64,000 nt of DNA, taken from assembly GCA_016290335.1 (NCBI GenBank), contig JAEETM010000005.1:17814-81813 (forward strand), written 5' to 3'. Origin of the DNA: Treponema sp. (GTDB lineage: Bacteria; Spirochaetota; Spirochaetia; Treponematales; Treponemataceae). Of this stretch, positions 31,449-40,007 are shown one piece after another (positions within the stretch are counted from its first letter, which is position 1; each line of letters opens with the position of its first letter). The position numbers and the translations under genes are program-made. Under the pieces are notes generated by a model. That model did no database searches. It saw only the letters and a program-made list of their open reading frames with translations, and had not been told where the DNA came from.

Positions 31449-32675
31449 TTATGCTCTGTCGGCAAGTTTTTCGGCGGAATCCTGCTCCATTACATCATAA
31501 TAGAACTGTTCAAGCTCCTGTGCATTCCACAAAACTGGTACCGGATAAATAGGGTTTGCTTCTTTATCTGCACGTTTTGCAAGCTCAGGAATATCTTCTG
31601 CTTTGATTCCCTTGAGCGTTGTTGGAATGTCCAGGCGGGCATTAAGCTGTTCAATCTGACTGATAAAGCTTTTTGCTGCAAACTCGGCAGATTCATCCTC
31701 ATGTGCAAGACCGGCGGCAACGGCAAGCTCCTTAAGCTTTTTGTAAACCTTTGGTCCGTAGCGTTTAAGCACGATTGGAAGCAGAACCGAATTGGCGAGT
31801 CCGTGCGGAATGTTGTAAGCACCACCTAACGAATGTGCAACCGCATGAACATAACCTACATACGAGCGCGAAAAAGCTCCGCCTGCAAGATGAGATGCCA
31901 TAAGCATATTTCGCCTTGCATCTTCATCATAACCGTTTTTGTAAGCTTTTTCTATATTTTCAAAGATAAGTTTGGTAGCTGTTCGCGAAAAATAGCGGGT
32001 TTTGATTGTAGTTGAGCGGCCAATGTATGCTTCTACGGCATGTGTAAGTGCATCTACACCAGTTGAAGCAGTGAGTGTTTTTGGCAGTGTGAATGTAACC
32101 TTTGGATCAAGTACGGCAACCTTTGGAATAAGCGGGAAGTCGCTCATAGGATATTTATAGTTAGTGTTTTCATCTGTGATTACGGCTGTTACTGTAACCT
32201 CGCTTCCAGTTCCTGCTGTTGTAGGAATTGCGGCAAGGAAAGGTATTTTTCGTCCTATTTTGAGGATTCCTTTCATTTTCGAAAGCGGTTTGTTAGGGCA
32301 GGCAACACGTGCACCTACTGCCTTTGCACAGTCCATTGAAGAACCACCGCCAAAAGCAATAAGACCTTCGCAGCTGTTTTCCTTATAAATCTGGAGTGCT
32401 TCTTCTACGTTGGCAACTGTTGGATTTGCACGTGTTTTATCGTAAACAATGCATTTAATTCCGTTTTCCGGCAAAAGATCTTCCAGCGGACGGGTAAGTG
32501 TTCGCAGCTGGGCGTCTGTAACGAGCATTACGGTTGCAATGTGCTTTTTCTTAAACTCATTCGGCAGTTCTTCTATGCTGTTCAGGATTTTCGGGTCGCG
32601 GTATGGAAGTAGTGGGATTGCAAGCTTAAAAACTGTCTGGAAAGTTCTGCAATAAATCTTCTTTAATATATTCAT
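31449..32675 (-). CDS. Iron-containing alcohol dehydrogenase (408 aa)
   Basis: Group III metal-dependent alcohol dehydrogenase, interconverting an alcohol and aldehyde with NAD(P). The nucleotide-binding GGGSSMD is at residues 109-115 and PTTAGTGSE at 151-159. The four expected metal ligands are Asp208 (GVDALTH), His212, His277 (GYVHAVAH) and His291 (IPHGLAN). The 14-residue distance between the last two fits the family. The start has AGAGGA a few bases upstream. It is the first gene of a two-gene operon with aldehyde dehydrogenase. Together they can run alcohol to aldehyde to acid or the reverse, which suits a fermenting anaerobe (inference). The substrate is unknown. Confidence 0.94.
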   Translation of the reverse strand: MNILKKIYCRTFQTVFKLAIPLLPYRDPKILNSIEELPNEFKKKHIATVMLVTDAQLRTLTRPLEDLLPENGIKCIVYDKTRANPTVANVEEALQIYKENSCEGLIAFGGGSSMDCAKAVGARVACPNKPLSKMKGILKIGRKIPFLAAIPTTAGTGSEVTVTAVITDENTNYKYPMSDFPLIPKVAVLDPKVTFTLPKTLTASTGVDALTHAVEAYIGRSTTIKTRYFSRTATKLIFENIEKAYKNGYDEDARRNMLMASHLAGGAFSRSYVGYVHAVAHSLGGAYNIPHGLANSVLLPIVLKRYGPKVYKKLKELAVAAGLAHEDESAEFAAKSFISQIEQLNARLDIPTTLKGIKAEDIPELAKRADKEANPIYPVPVLWNAQELEQFYYDVMEQDSAEKLADRA

Positions 32676-32729
32676 TTTATTCCTCTTTATTGATGATGTG
32701 GGTACTGTTTTTTAAATAATTTTACTATT

Positions 32730-32759
32730 ACAGTATGACAAATATTGCAAAAATGTCAA
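32730..32759 (-). promoter_or_regulatory. Promoter of the alcohol/aldehyde dehydrogenase operon
   Basis: On the minus strand there is a perfect TTGACA (plus 32754-32759), 18 bp, then TACTGT (plus 32730-32735), about 55 nt upstream of the start at 32675. The -35 is ideal; the -10 is weak. Confidence 0.5.
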
Positions 32760-32801
32760 GATTAAAAAAGATGCAAAAAAAGTAAAAAAAAATCGTATCT
32801 C

Positions 32802-32833
32802 TATCATAACTTGAGGGTATTTCCACCTATATT
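32802..32833 (+). promoter_or_regulatory. Shared promoter element, copy A (upstream of 32841 gene)
   Basis: A 32-nt block consisting of TATCAT-N3-TTGAGG (partial dyad), then a -10-like TATATT at 32828-32833. It matches copy B (35831) at 27 of 32 positions and shares the dyad and -10 positions with copy C (33527). The -10 ends 7 nt before ATG 32841 and there is no Shine-Dalgarno, so the mRNA may be leaderless. Confidence 0.6.
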
Positions 32834-32840
32834 ATATATT

Positions 32841-33521
32841 ATGGTTTCAAAGGCAGAGTTAAAGAGCGAAGTTGATTTTGTTAAGAAAGAGTATCAGTCT
32901 CATTTTTGGAAGAAGCTTTATAAGGAGATTATCGAAAGGCATTTTTATTTTTGGGATTTTTATTTGAATGAATCTAATCTTTCTTATGAACATGTTCTGA
33001 AGCATTTTGTAAACAGCTTTGCTTTTCTTGAAAATGAGCGGAGGTTTAAGTTTACGGCTGATAAAAACTCGTTTAAGTTTGAAATTGGAATGGGAAGATC
33101 CACAAAAAAATATGGAAATATGATTACGGTTGTGGTAAGTAAGAAGAAAATAACCTTGAGGTTTTTGCCCTATAATTTTTTGTGCAAGGTATTTCCTCTT
33201 GATGATTATGGAGTTGTTGAAAGTATAATCTGGGACTATTACAGGGAATTGATTGAAAAGGAGGGATTAAAGAAGTTCCTTGAAGAGTTTAGAAGCTTTG
33301 AAAATGAGTTTAAAATCCTCACGCCAAAAACATTAGAAATTGCACAGGATACAATTGCAGCCTTGTACCGTAAAAGCAACCAGAAAGAATACTACCTGGA
33401 GCAATCGGTTCTTTTTTCTGTTATGCGCGTGAATGGAAATAATTTGAGTATTATGCATAAGGATTTTTTGAAGAATCCTACGCCTTTTATAAAAATGTTA
33501 CAAAGAGAAAGTAATTTGTAA
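32841..33521 (+). CDS. Unknown protein of the MoxR/VWA/AAA cluster (226 aa)
   Basis: I do not recognise a family. The protein is lysine- and aromatic-rich, without signal peptide or membrane segment, and predicted mainly helical at both ends (residues 1-60 and 130-190) with a strand-rich middle (ITVVVSKKKITLRFLP). An in-frame TTG at 32811 also exists, but it falls inside the conserved promoter block, so ATG 32841 is preferred. No Shine-Dalgarno precedes it; the -10 at 32828-32833 is 7 nt away. The next two transcription units carry the same promoter element, which suggests this protein works with the MoxR ATPase, the VWA protein and the large AAA ATPase, perhaps as substrate or adaptor (inference). 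Confidence 0.75.
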   Translation: MVSKAELKSEVDFVKKEYQSHFWKKLYKEIIERHFYFWDFYLNESNLSYEHVLKHFVNSFAFLENERRFKFTADKNSFKFEIGMGRSTKKYGNMITVVVSKKKITLRFLPYNFLCKVFPLDDYGVVESIIWDYYRELIEKEGLKKFLEEFRSFENEFKILTPKTLEIAQDTIAALYRKSNQKEYYLEQSVLFSVMRVNGNNLSIMHKDFLKNPTPFIKMLQRESNL

Positions 33522-33526
33522 TAAAT

Positions 33527-33558
33527 TATCATCAAATGATAGTTATCAAATATATAAT
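33527..33558 (+). promoter_or_regulatory. Shared promoter element, copy C (upstream of MoxR gene)
   Basis: It begins with a perfect dyad, TATCAT-CAA-ATGATA (33527-33541), and ends in a perfect -10 TATAAT (33553-33558). It is aligned without gaps to copies A and B (22 of 32 positions match copy B). No TTGACA-like -35 is present in any copy. A GTGATCAC palindrome follows at 33571-33578. Confidence 0.6.
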
Positions 33559-33597
33559 TAACATAAGATTGTGATCACTGAATAATGGAGGAGAAAA

Positions 33598-34674
33598 ATG
33601 CCTGTAAGAATTAACGGAAAAATGCTTTTAGAGATTTTGGAAGAAACACCCAGTACACAGAACATTATGCTTATGGGAAAACATGGAATTGGTAAGTCGC
33701 AGATTCTGGAAAAGTTTTATACAGCAAAAGGTTGTAAGGTTGTATCTCTGTTTCTGGGGCAGATGAGTGACCCTGGAGATTTGATTGGTATTCCACATAA
33801 AAATGAGCAGACGGGACACACGGAGTTTATGCCGCCGTACTGGTTTCCTACGGATGATACACCGGTTGTTTTATTCCTGGATGAGTTGAATCGTGCCAGA
33901 CCTGAAGTTTTGCAGACAATTATGGATTTGGCTTTGAACCGGAAGCTTGCGGGTAGGTCTCTGCCGGCGGGAAGCAGAATTATTTCGGCGGTAAACAATG
34001 GTGATGAGTATCAGCTGACGGATCTGGACCCGGCTCTTGTTTCCCGCTTTAACATTTATGAGTTTGTGCCGACTGTACCTGACTGGCTTTTGTGGGCAGA
34101 CAAAAACGGAGTTGATGAAAGAATTACCTCGTATATCGCAGCGAATCCAAAGGCTCTGGACAATCAGGTTGCCGCTGAAGATCTGGACAATCTTGAAAAA
34201 ACACCGGACCGCCGAGGCTGGGTAAGGGTTTCTGAAATCATCAAGGGAAAAGAAAAATTAACGCAGAGTCATAAAACTATGATTGCGGGAATTGTTGGCG
34301 GTGTAGCTTCTAACCGATTTTTTGAGTTTCTGGACCACAATCATCTTCTTACGGCAAAGGAGCTTTTGCTTGGTGATTTTACGGAAAGTCTTCCAAAGCT
34401 TAAAGGTTATAAAACTCCTCAGTTGGCCACAATTAACGATGCGGTATTTGTTTTTCTTGAATCTCAAAAGTATGGGGATGAAGATAAAGATACAATGGCT
34501 AAAAACCTTGCGGATTATTTTGATTACCTTGAAACAAATAGTTTGCGGGAAGCAATGGCTCATTTTGCAAATATGTTCAGTGGAACAATGTATCCGAATG
34601 CACTTGTTTTTATAATTGGTGAGTGCCCTGATTTGTACACAAAGATGACGAGGTTTGTTTCGGAGATAAAATAG
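33598..34674 (+). CDS. MoxR-family AAA+ ATPase (358 aa)
   Basis: Cytoplasmic AAA+ ATPase of the MoxR/RavA type, which remodels or activates partner proteins together with a VWA-domain protein. Walker A is GKHGIGKS (residues 27-34), Walker B is VLFLDE with Asp95-Glu96, followed by LNRA. ISAVNNGDEYQLTDLDPALVSRF-type sequence near 130-150 gives sensor 1 and the arginine-finger region. Helical lid follows (residues 200-350). It has a strong GGAGGAG ribosome site and its own copy of the shared promoter. The VWA gene starts 1 nt after its stop, so the two are translationally linked, the usual arrangement for this chaperone pair. The target is not identifiable here. Confidence 0.92.
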   Translation: MPVRINGKMLLEILEETPSTQNIMLMGKHGIGKSQILEKFYTAKGCKVVSLFLGQMSDPGDLIGIPHKNEQTGHTEFMPPYWFPTDDTPVVLFLDELNRARPEVLQTIMDLALNRKLAGRSLPAGSRIISAVNNGDEYQLTDLDPALVSRFNIYEFVPTVPDWLLWADKNGVDERITSYIAANPKALDNQVAAEDLDNLEKTPDRRGWVRVSEIIKGKEKLTQSHKTMIAGIVGGVASNRFFEFLDHNHLLTAKELLLGDFTESLPKLKGYKTPQLATINDAVFVFLESQKYGDEDKDTMAKNLADYFDYLETNSLREAMAHFANMFSGTMYPNALVFIIGECPDLYTKMTRFVSEIK

Positions 34675-34675
34675 T

Positions 34676-35815
34676 ATGTCTGTAGAGGATACAATTAGTC
34701 ATGTAGTAGATAAATGGTTTTTATATGAACCGCTTTTGTTCAATGTTTACTGTACTCACCGACTTGAAAAAAACACAGAGATGAGTTGTGCGTTCAGGTC
34801 TGGAAAACGGCGGATTGAATATAACCCTAATCTGCTTGAAGGCTGGCCGGAAAAAGATATTGAAATGGGACTCAAAATTGAAGTTACGCGAATACTGTTG
34901 AAGCATCCGTATCAGCGTGTGCCTCAGAATCCCAATAGAAATGCGTTGAAAACTGCGAGCGATATAACAATAAGCGAAAACTGTTTTACATCCAGAAATC
35001 TGATTGATGCTGAATATTATAAACTGGAAAAGCAGTTGAGCTACGAAGAGTATTATAAAAAGCTTTATTATATCTGTCCGGAATCACCAGTCGCAGGATC
35101 TGGAACAAGTGCAGAAGGAGAAGAAAACGAAGAAGACCCGGGAGAAGCTGCCGAGCTTTGGGATGAAGATGAAGAGATTGTAGATTCGGTGAACCAGCAG
35201 ATTTTGAAGGCTCAGAGAATGAATCAGTGGGGAAGTATCAGCGGAGAGTTCCAGGAGCTGGTAACGGCGTCTTTAAAGGTGCCTATGGATTACAGGAGGA
35301 TTCTTTCTCAGTTCCGTGCTTCCATCATAAGTCAGAGAAGAACTCTTACACGCATGAAGCCTAACCGCCGTTATGATTTTGATTATATGGGCAGCAAGTT
35401 TGAACCTAAAACTCATCTGCTAGTTGCTGTTGATGTAAGCGGTTCAATTGAATCTGATGATTTGAAAAACTTTTTTTCTATTATAAATCGCTTTTTCAGT
35501 TATGGAGTTGAGGCTATTCAGGTGCTTGCCTTTGATACGGAAATAAAGCAGGAGTTTGAGCTGAAAAAGGCAGTAAAGTCGGTAAAGATTGTAGGACGCG
35601 GTGGCACGGATTTTCAATGTGCAATTGATTATTACGAAAGCCATGCAGAATACCAGGGACTGATTATCTTTACAGACGGATATTCTTATGTTCCTAAAAT
35701 TAAGTCCAGCAAACAGATACTCTGGATTCTGACGGGAAAGGAACAGTATGACAATGCAATTCCATGGATAAAAAGGTTCAAGAATAACAGGGCAACGTGG
35801 ATTCCAAAAATCTGA
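34676..35815 (+). CDS. VWA-domain protein, MoxR partner (379 aa)
   Basis: The C-terminal half is a von Willebrand A domain with an intact MIDAS metal site: Asp253-x-Ser255-x-Ser257 in VDVSGS, then Thr311-Asp312 in GRGGTDF, and IIFTDGYS around 330. The N-terminal half resembles the metallopeptidase-like/VWA-like proteins encoded beside MoxR ATPases and contains an acidic linker (EGEENEEDPGEAAELWDEDE) near residues 142-161. There is no signal peptide or membrane helix, so it is cytoplasmic. It should bind a partner through Mg2+ at the MIDAS while the MoxR ATPase supplies energy (family knowledge). The gene starts 1 nt behind the MoxR gene. The substrate is unknown. Confidence 0.9.
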   Translation: MSVEDTISHVVDKWFLYEPLLFNVYCTHRLEKNTEMSCAFRSGKRRIEYNPNLLEGWPEKDIEMGLKIEVTRILLKHPYQRVPQNPNRNALKTASDITISENCFTSRNLIDAEYYKLEKQLSYEEYYKKLYYICPESPVAGSGTSAEGEENEEDPGEAAELWDEDEEIVDSVNQQILKAQRMNQWGSISGEFQELVTASLKVPMDYRRILSQFRASIISQRRTLTRMKPNRRYDFDYMGSKFEPKTHLLVAVDVSGSIESDDLKNFFSIINRFFSYGVEAIQVLAFDTEIKQEFELKKAVKSVKIVGRGGTDFQCAIDYYESHAEYQGLIIFTDGYSYVPKIKSSKQILWILTGKEQYDNAIPWIKRFKNNRATWIPKI

Positions 35816-35830
35816 TTTTTTTTCTTTTTA

Positions 35831-35862
35831 TATCATTACATGAGAGTATTTACAACTATATT
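35831..35862 (+). promoter_or_regulatory. Shared promoter element, copy B (upstream of AAA ATPase)
   Basis: TATCAT-TAC-ATGAGA (partial dyad) followed by TATATT at 35857-35862. It matches copy A at 27 of 32 positions. The -10 ends 29 nt before ATG 35892, leaving a short leader with GGAGGAAAGG. Confidence 0.6.
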
Positions 35863-35891
35863 TATACATACACTATATTGGAGGAAAGGTT

Positions 35892-38060
35892 ATGATAGAA
35901 CACAACAAGAACACAATCATGGGTAAGATTATTTCTCTTACAGAAAAGCTTGAAGACAGTAAGCTTGAACAGCAGGCTCTTAATAATTGTAAAAGTGAGC
36001 TTGAACACTTATGTAAATATCTTGGCGTTGATGAGATTTCTGCAATTTTCTTTTCGGTAATTTTTGTTTTGCAGAATCAAAGGGAACGCACTGTTACTCT
36101 TCATGATATTGCCGAGTTCCTTGATTATTCATTTTTATACATTCTTGAATATCGCAAGAACCTTAATCTTCTTGAAGAAAACGGTCTTATTACAACTCAG
36201 GAAAGAAAAAATGTAAGTCCTCACCCGGAAAACAACGGTTATGGAATCCACGGGACAGTTATGAATAATGTAATTGATAATGAACCAATCCTTAAGGTTG
36301 AAAAGGGTGAAGATACAACCGAATCAATTTTTGGAGAGATTCAGGATGTTCAGCATTTTTATCTGGATGATGACGTAATGGACTTCTATGAATATAAGCG
36401 CCAGATTATGACACTCGAAAAAAAATATGCAAAAAACAAAGTCATTGCCAACATTAAAAAGTTTTTCCCTGAAGATTTTGATTCACGCAGCTTTCTTTAC
36501 TATTTCTGCATTTCCCTTATGTGTGGCGGTGAGTTTGTTGATGCCTGCCGCAGGGGAAACTCCTATGAAACACGTGCGTTCGGTTTAATTAGTCCAAAAA
36601 ATAAGGGCTCACGTAGAAAGAATCTTACTATAGAAAAAAGCGATGTTCTGCTCAAGGAAGATTTTATTCAGCTTGTATATATTGATAATGACGATTTTTA
36701 CCGTGGCAGAAAGCTTCTGACCCGTACTTTCAAAATGTCAAACAATGGCATTAAGAAAATCTTTGGTCGTGAAGCAAAAAATTATATGGACGACAATAAG
36801 GGCGAAACAGAGCTTGATAAAACAATCAATGCATTAACTGTTTTTTCTGATTTGTATGAAAACAGTTCGATTTCCCGATTCAGAAAACGTGAACAGCTTG
36901 AAAAAGAAGAAGAAGGAATGAAAGGTATGTCCTTTATTGAAGAAATAAAGAAACTTGTTAAAAAACCAACTCAGCGATACTTTTTGTATGATTGTACAAA
37001 GGATTTTCTTGAAGGCGAAAAATCAAGTCTGTGCACAACCTTGAATGATTTGTACGGCCGTGATAAAAATTATTTTACCGAGCTTCGACTGTTTCTGGAC
37101 GAAAAGCATCCTCTGCTTACTATGGGCTTTCTGGATATCGATAAGAACGAAGTTATTGAACAGACAACCATTACTCTGGGCGACAAAACAATCGATTTGC
37201 TTTATGGCACCAATGCCGATTTGTACAAGAAAACAAATTGTGCTAAGAATGTCCTTGTCCCGGAAACTCTTAAGGAAAAACAGCTTTTCTATTCTGATGA
37301 AGTTCAAAAGCAGGTTGATATGCTTACCCAGAGTTTTAATCAGGAAAATCTGGAAGCAATGCAAAAGCGCCTTGAGCAGAAGGCTTTGCCAAAGGGAATT
37401 GCTGTTCTTTTGTACGGTGCACCTGGAACCGGTAAAACAGAAACTGCCTTCCAGCTTGCAAAAAAGACAAACCGAAAAATCCTCCATGTTGATATTGCAG
37501 AATCTAAATCAATGTGGTTCGGCGAAAGTGAAAAACGAATCAAGAAGATTTTCACAGATTATGCCCGTTTGTGCAAAGACTGTAAGAAGCGAAATGAAAA
37601 TACACCAATCCTGCTTTTTAACGAAGCAGATGCCCTTATTTCAAAACGCCGTGATGTAACAAGCGGAAACGTTGCCCAGACTGAAAATGCAATGCAGAAT
37701 ATCCTTCTGGAACAGCTTGAAAAACTGGACGGTATTTTGATTGCTACAACTAACCTTTGCGAAAATATGGACAGCGCTTTTGAACGCCGCTTTCTGTTCA
37801 AGGTAAAATACGAAAAGCCAAGTCTCCAGGCACGTACTAATATCTGGATGAACAAAATGCCAAAGCTCGACCCTCATGATGCAGAACGTCTTGCCGGTGA
37901 GTTCGACTTTAGCGGTGGCGAAATTGACAACATTGTGCGCAAATGCGAAATGAACGAAATCATCAGCGGAACTCAGCCTGCTTACGAAGAGCTTGTTGAA
38001 CTGTGTAAACACGAGCGCCTTGAAAAACAGGACGGAAGAAGCGTAGGATTCAGGTACTAA
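35892..38060 (+). CDS. Large AAA family ATPase with N-terminal winged-helix-like region (722 aa)
   Basis: Residues 1-130 include a winged-helix-like stretch (LHDIAEFLDYSFLYILEY, then NLLEENGLI), which could bind nucleic acid or protein. A long helical middle follows. The AAA module is in the last third: Walker A GAPGTGKT at 509-516, and Walker B ILLFNEADAL with Asn577-Glu578 where most AAA proteins have Asp-Glu. Then come the sensor sequence ATTNLCENMDSAFERRF and the second-region motif GGEIDNIVRK. It is cytoplasmic, with a very strong ribosome site (GGAGGAAAGG). It shares its promoter element with the MoxR/VWA pair and the upstream unknown gene, suggesting one pathway. The role is probably ATP-driven protein remodelling; the target is unknown. 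Confidence 0.88.
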   Translation: MIEHNKNTIMGKIISLTEKLEDSKLEQQALNNCKSELEHLCKYLGVDEISAIFFSVIFVLQNQRERTVTLHDIAEFLDYSFLYILEYRKNLNLLEENGLITTQERKNVSPHPENNGYGIHGTVMNNVIDNEPILKVEKGEDTTESIFGEIQDVQHFYLDDDVMDFYEYKRQIMTLEKKYAKNKVIANIKKFFPEDFDSRSFLYYFCISLMCGGEFVDACRRGNSYETRAFGLISPKNKGSRRKNLTIEKSDVLLKEDFIQLVYIDNDDFYRGRKLLTRTFKMSNNGIKKIFGREAKNYMDDNKGETELDKTINALTVFSDLYENSSISRFRKREQLEKEEEGMKGMSFIEEIKKLVKKPTQRYFLYDCTKDFLEGEKSSLCTTLNDLYGRDKNYFTELRLFLDEKHPLLTMGFLDIDKNEVIEQTTITLGDKTIDLLYGTNADLYKKTNCAKNVLVPETLKEKQLFYSDEVQKQVDMLTQSFNQENLEAMQKRLEQKALPKGIAVLLYGAPGTGKTETAFQLAKKTNRKILHVDIAESKSMWFGESEKRIKKIFTDYARLCKDCKKRNENTPILLFNEADALISKRRDVTSGNVAQTENAMQNILLEQLEKLDGILIATTNLCENMDSAFERRFLFKVKYEKPSLQARTNIWMNKMPKLDPHDAERLAGEFDFSGGEIDNIVRKCEMNEIISGTQPAYEELVELCKHERLEKQDGRSVGFRY

Positions 38061-38073
38061 GGTCCAATCTTGG

Positions 38074-38136
38074 TGCTTGAATGCATAAAATAAGGGAAAA
38101 TGCATCTTGAATAACAAAATTCAAGCATTTTCCCTT
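38074..38136 (+). terminator. Overlapping hairpins after the AAA ATPase gene (terminator or attenuator)
   Basis: Perfect 12-bp arms (AAGGGAAAATGC 38092-38103; complement 38125-38136) could terminate the AAA gene, although the T-run follows only at 38147. An alternative 9-bp pairing, TGCTTGAAT (38074-38082) with ATTCAAGCA (38119-38127), shares bases with it, so the two hairpins exclude each other. Confidence 0.45.
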
Positions 38137-38142
38137 TACGAA

Positions 38143-38168
38143 TTGACTTTTTTGTGCTATATTATAAT
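38143..38168 (+). promoter_or_regulatory. Candidate promoter of the methylase-like gene
   Basis: TTGACT (38143-38148) and TATAAT (38163-38168) are close to consensus, but the spacer is only 14 bp. An extended -10, TGcTATATT (38155-38163), is an alternative. Confidence 0.35.
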
Positions 38169-38216
38169 CAGAGAGTGACTTGCTAAACGATATTCAAGCA
38201 AATCACCGGAGATTAT

Positions 38217-39992
38217 ATGTCATACGCAAAGTATTTTTATGTTGAACGGGCCCTGCAAAACTTTAATTTTACACTGCACGACTCAGTTTCTGGGTTAATG
38301 CTCGTCTTCACCGCCTATCTTGCCAAAAATCATTCTGTCAGTCTTAACCAGACAGTTACAGAAATCCTGGCGCAGATAGATGAACAAAACAAATGCAATT
38401 CCTTCATCTCAGCCTATTTTACAAAAATAAATCGCTTTAGTTCCTGTACGCTGGAAACATTTGAAAAAGTTTCAACAGAAGATATGGTTGAATACCTTAT
38501 AGATAAAATTGAATATCATACGTTGTATAAACATAAAGGTTCCGATTCAATGTATCTTCCTGAGCAGATGAATGATTTGTGTGCAATGCTGCTTGATATA
38601 AAACCGTCTGAGTCTCTTGTAGATTTAGGCTCAGGCATTTCATCTTTTCTTATCAATGCAAAGAAAAAGTTTGGTGCTGATAACGTAGAAGGAATAGAAG
38701 TTGACCAGAATACCTATTATTATGCAAATATTCTTGCTTCTTTAGAAAAGCTTAATATTTCAGTATTGAATGATGATATTTTTAAAATTCATTCATTAAA
38801 ACAATATGAAAAGATTTTTACTTTTCCACCAATCAACGCAAAGCTTATAGCACCTTATGTTCAGGAATATGTAAATAGTAAGCTTGGGCTGACAGATGAA
38901 AATGATAATGCAAAAGAACTGGGGTATGAAGCTTCCTTTATCCTTAAGGCGCTGGATTTGCTTGCAGATAATGGTAAAGCTCTTATTGTAATTGCACCAG
39001 GTGTACTTTTTAGTCCAAGGTTTGCAAAAATCAGAAAATACCTTATAGACAATAAATATCTGGAAGAAGTTATCACATTGTCTGAAGGTGTTCTGCATAT
39101 GACAATGATTCCTGTAGTACTTCTGATTTTGAGCAAAAATAATGATTGTGTTAAGTTTGTAAATGCCAGCAATATTCATGGAAAAACACGTCACGGTGGA
39201 AGCTGCCTTACAGATGAAAATGTGGATGAAATCTATAGAATGGCAACAAGACAAAATGAAAGAGATAAAAGTAAGTCAGAACTAAAGGGAAACACAAATG
39301 TCATAAGTGTTTCAGCTGAAAAAATCCAGAAGAATGATTATTCACTTATGCCGAATACTTATCTGCTGGAAGCAAAAATACCGTTTTATGCTACTGACAA
39401 CTTTATGCCTCTGGGCGAACTTGTATCAAAAAAAATCACACGTGGAGTACAGTACGGTGCAACTTTACTGGATAAACTTCAGACAGATAAAGAAACTGGA
39501 TTTTATTATGTTTCTGCAAGAGATATTCAGGGAAACAGGCTTAATAAAACTCTTAAGAACCTTATATATATAGAAGAAAAAGATAATTCACTTCTGTTGA
39601 ATAATGGGGACATACTTCTTGTTATGGCGCTCACCGACAGCGTAAAGGTTGCAGTTGTAAAAAATCTTACTACGCAAAAGCTTCTGCCTGCAAGCAATCT
39701 TTATGTAATTCATCCGGACGAAAAGCTGTTGCTTCCTGAGTTTCTTAAAATACTTTTTGAATCTGAATATGCACGGCAGATTTTTAAGGAGTTCAGTGTT
39801 GGATCTTCGCTACGTTCAATAAGTGCTGAGTTTTTGAACAAGCTGCTTATTCCGGTGCCGCCACTTAATGAACAGCAGGCTTTAATTCAAAGGTACAACA
39901 GAATAGAAGAAGAGAGTGAAGAGCTCAAATTAAAATTGGAAGCCCTTTCTCAAAAAAAGAAAGAGCTTATTGAATCAAACATATCTATGTAA
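38217..39992 (+). CDS. Type I-like DNA methylase fused to a specificity-like domain (591 aa)
   Basis: Residues 100-340 resemble the N6-adenine methylase core of HsdM. The SAM motif I is VDLGSGISSF (135-144), but the catalytic NPP(Y/F) is replaced by Phe203-Pro-Pro-Ile206 in TFPPINAK. Residues ~395-575 resemble one half of an HsdS specificity subunit (PLGELVSKKITRG, later IPVPPLNEQQALI), followed by a coiled coil (EEESEELKLKLEAL). So it reads as an M-S fusion with no restriction subunit beside it. It could be a degenerate methylase retained for DNA binding, or part of an unusual defence or regulatory unit. Ribosome site GGAG lies 5 nt from ATG. The HTH gene follows 15 nt downstream. Confidence 0.8.
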   Translation: MSYAKYFYVERALQNFNFTLHDSVSGLMLVFTAYLAKNHSVSLNQTVTEILAQIDEQNKCNSFISAYFTKINRFSSCTLETFEKVSTEDMVEYLIDKIEYHTLYKHKGSDSMYLPEQMNDLCAMLLDIKPSESLVDLGSGISSFLINAKKKFGADNVEGIEVDQNTYYYANILASLEKLNISVLNDDIFKIHSLKQYEKIFTFPPINAKLIAPYVQEYVNSKLGLTDENDNAKELGYEASFILKALDLLADNGKALIVIAPGVLFSPRFAKIRKYLIDNKYLEEVITLSEGVLHMTMIPVVLLILSKNNDCVKFVNASNIHGKTRHGGSCLTDENVDEIYRMATRQNERDKSKSELKGNTNVISVSAEKIQKNDYSLMPNTYLLEAKIPFYATDNFMPLGELVSKKITRGVQYGATLLDKLQTDKETGFYYVSARDIQGNRLNKTLKNLIYIEEKDNSLLLNNGDILLVMALTDSVKVAVVKNLTTQKLLPASNLYVIHPDEKLLLPEFLKILFESEYARQIFKEFSVGSSLRSISAEFLNKLLIPVPPLNEQQALIQRYNRIEEESEELKLKLEALSQKKKELIESNISM

Positions 39993-40007
39993 AGGGGGAT
40001 GGTTAGT

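Noticed and set aside
33571..33578. GTGATCAC palindrome as a CRP-type site
   Set aside because: It is an isolated 8-bp palindrome lacking the two spaced half-sites of a CRP operator.
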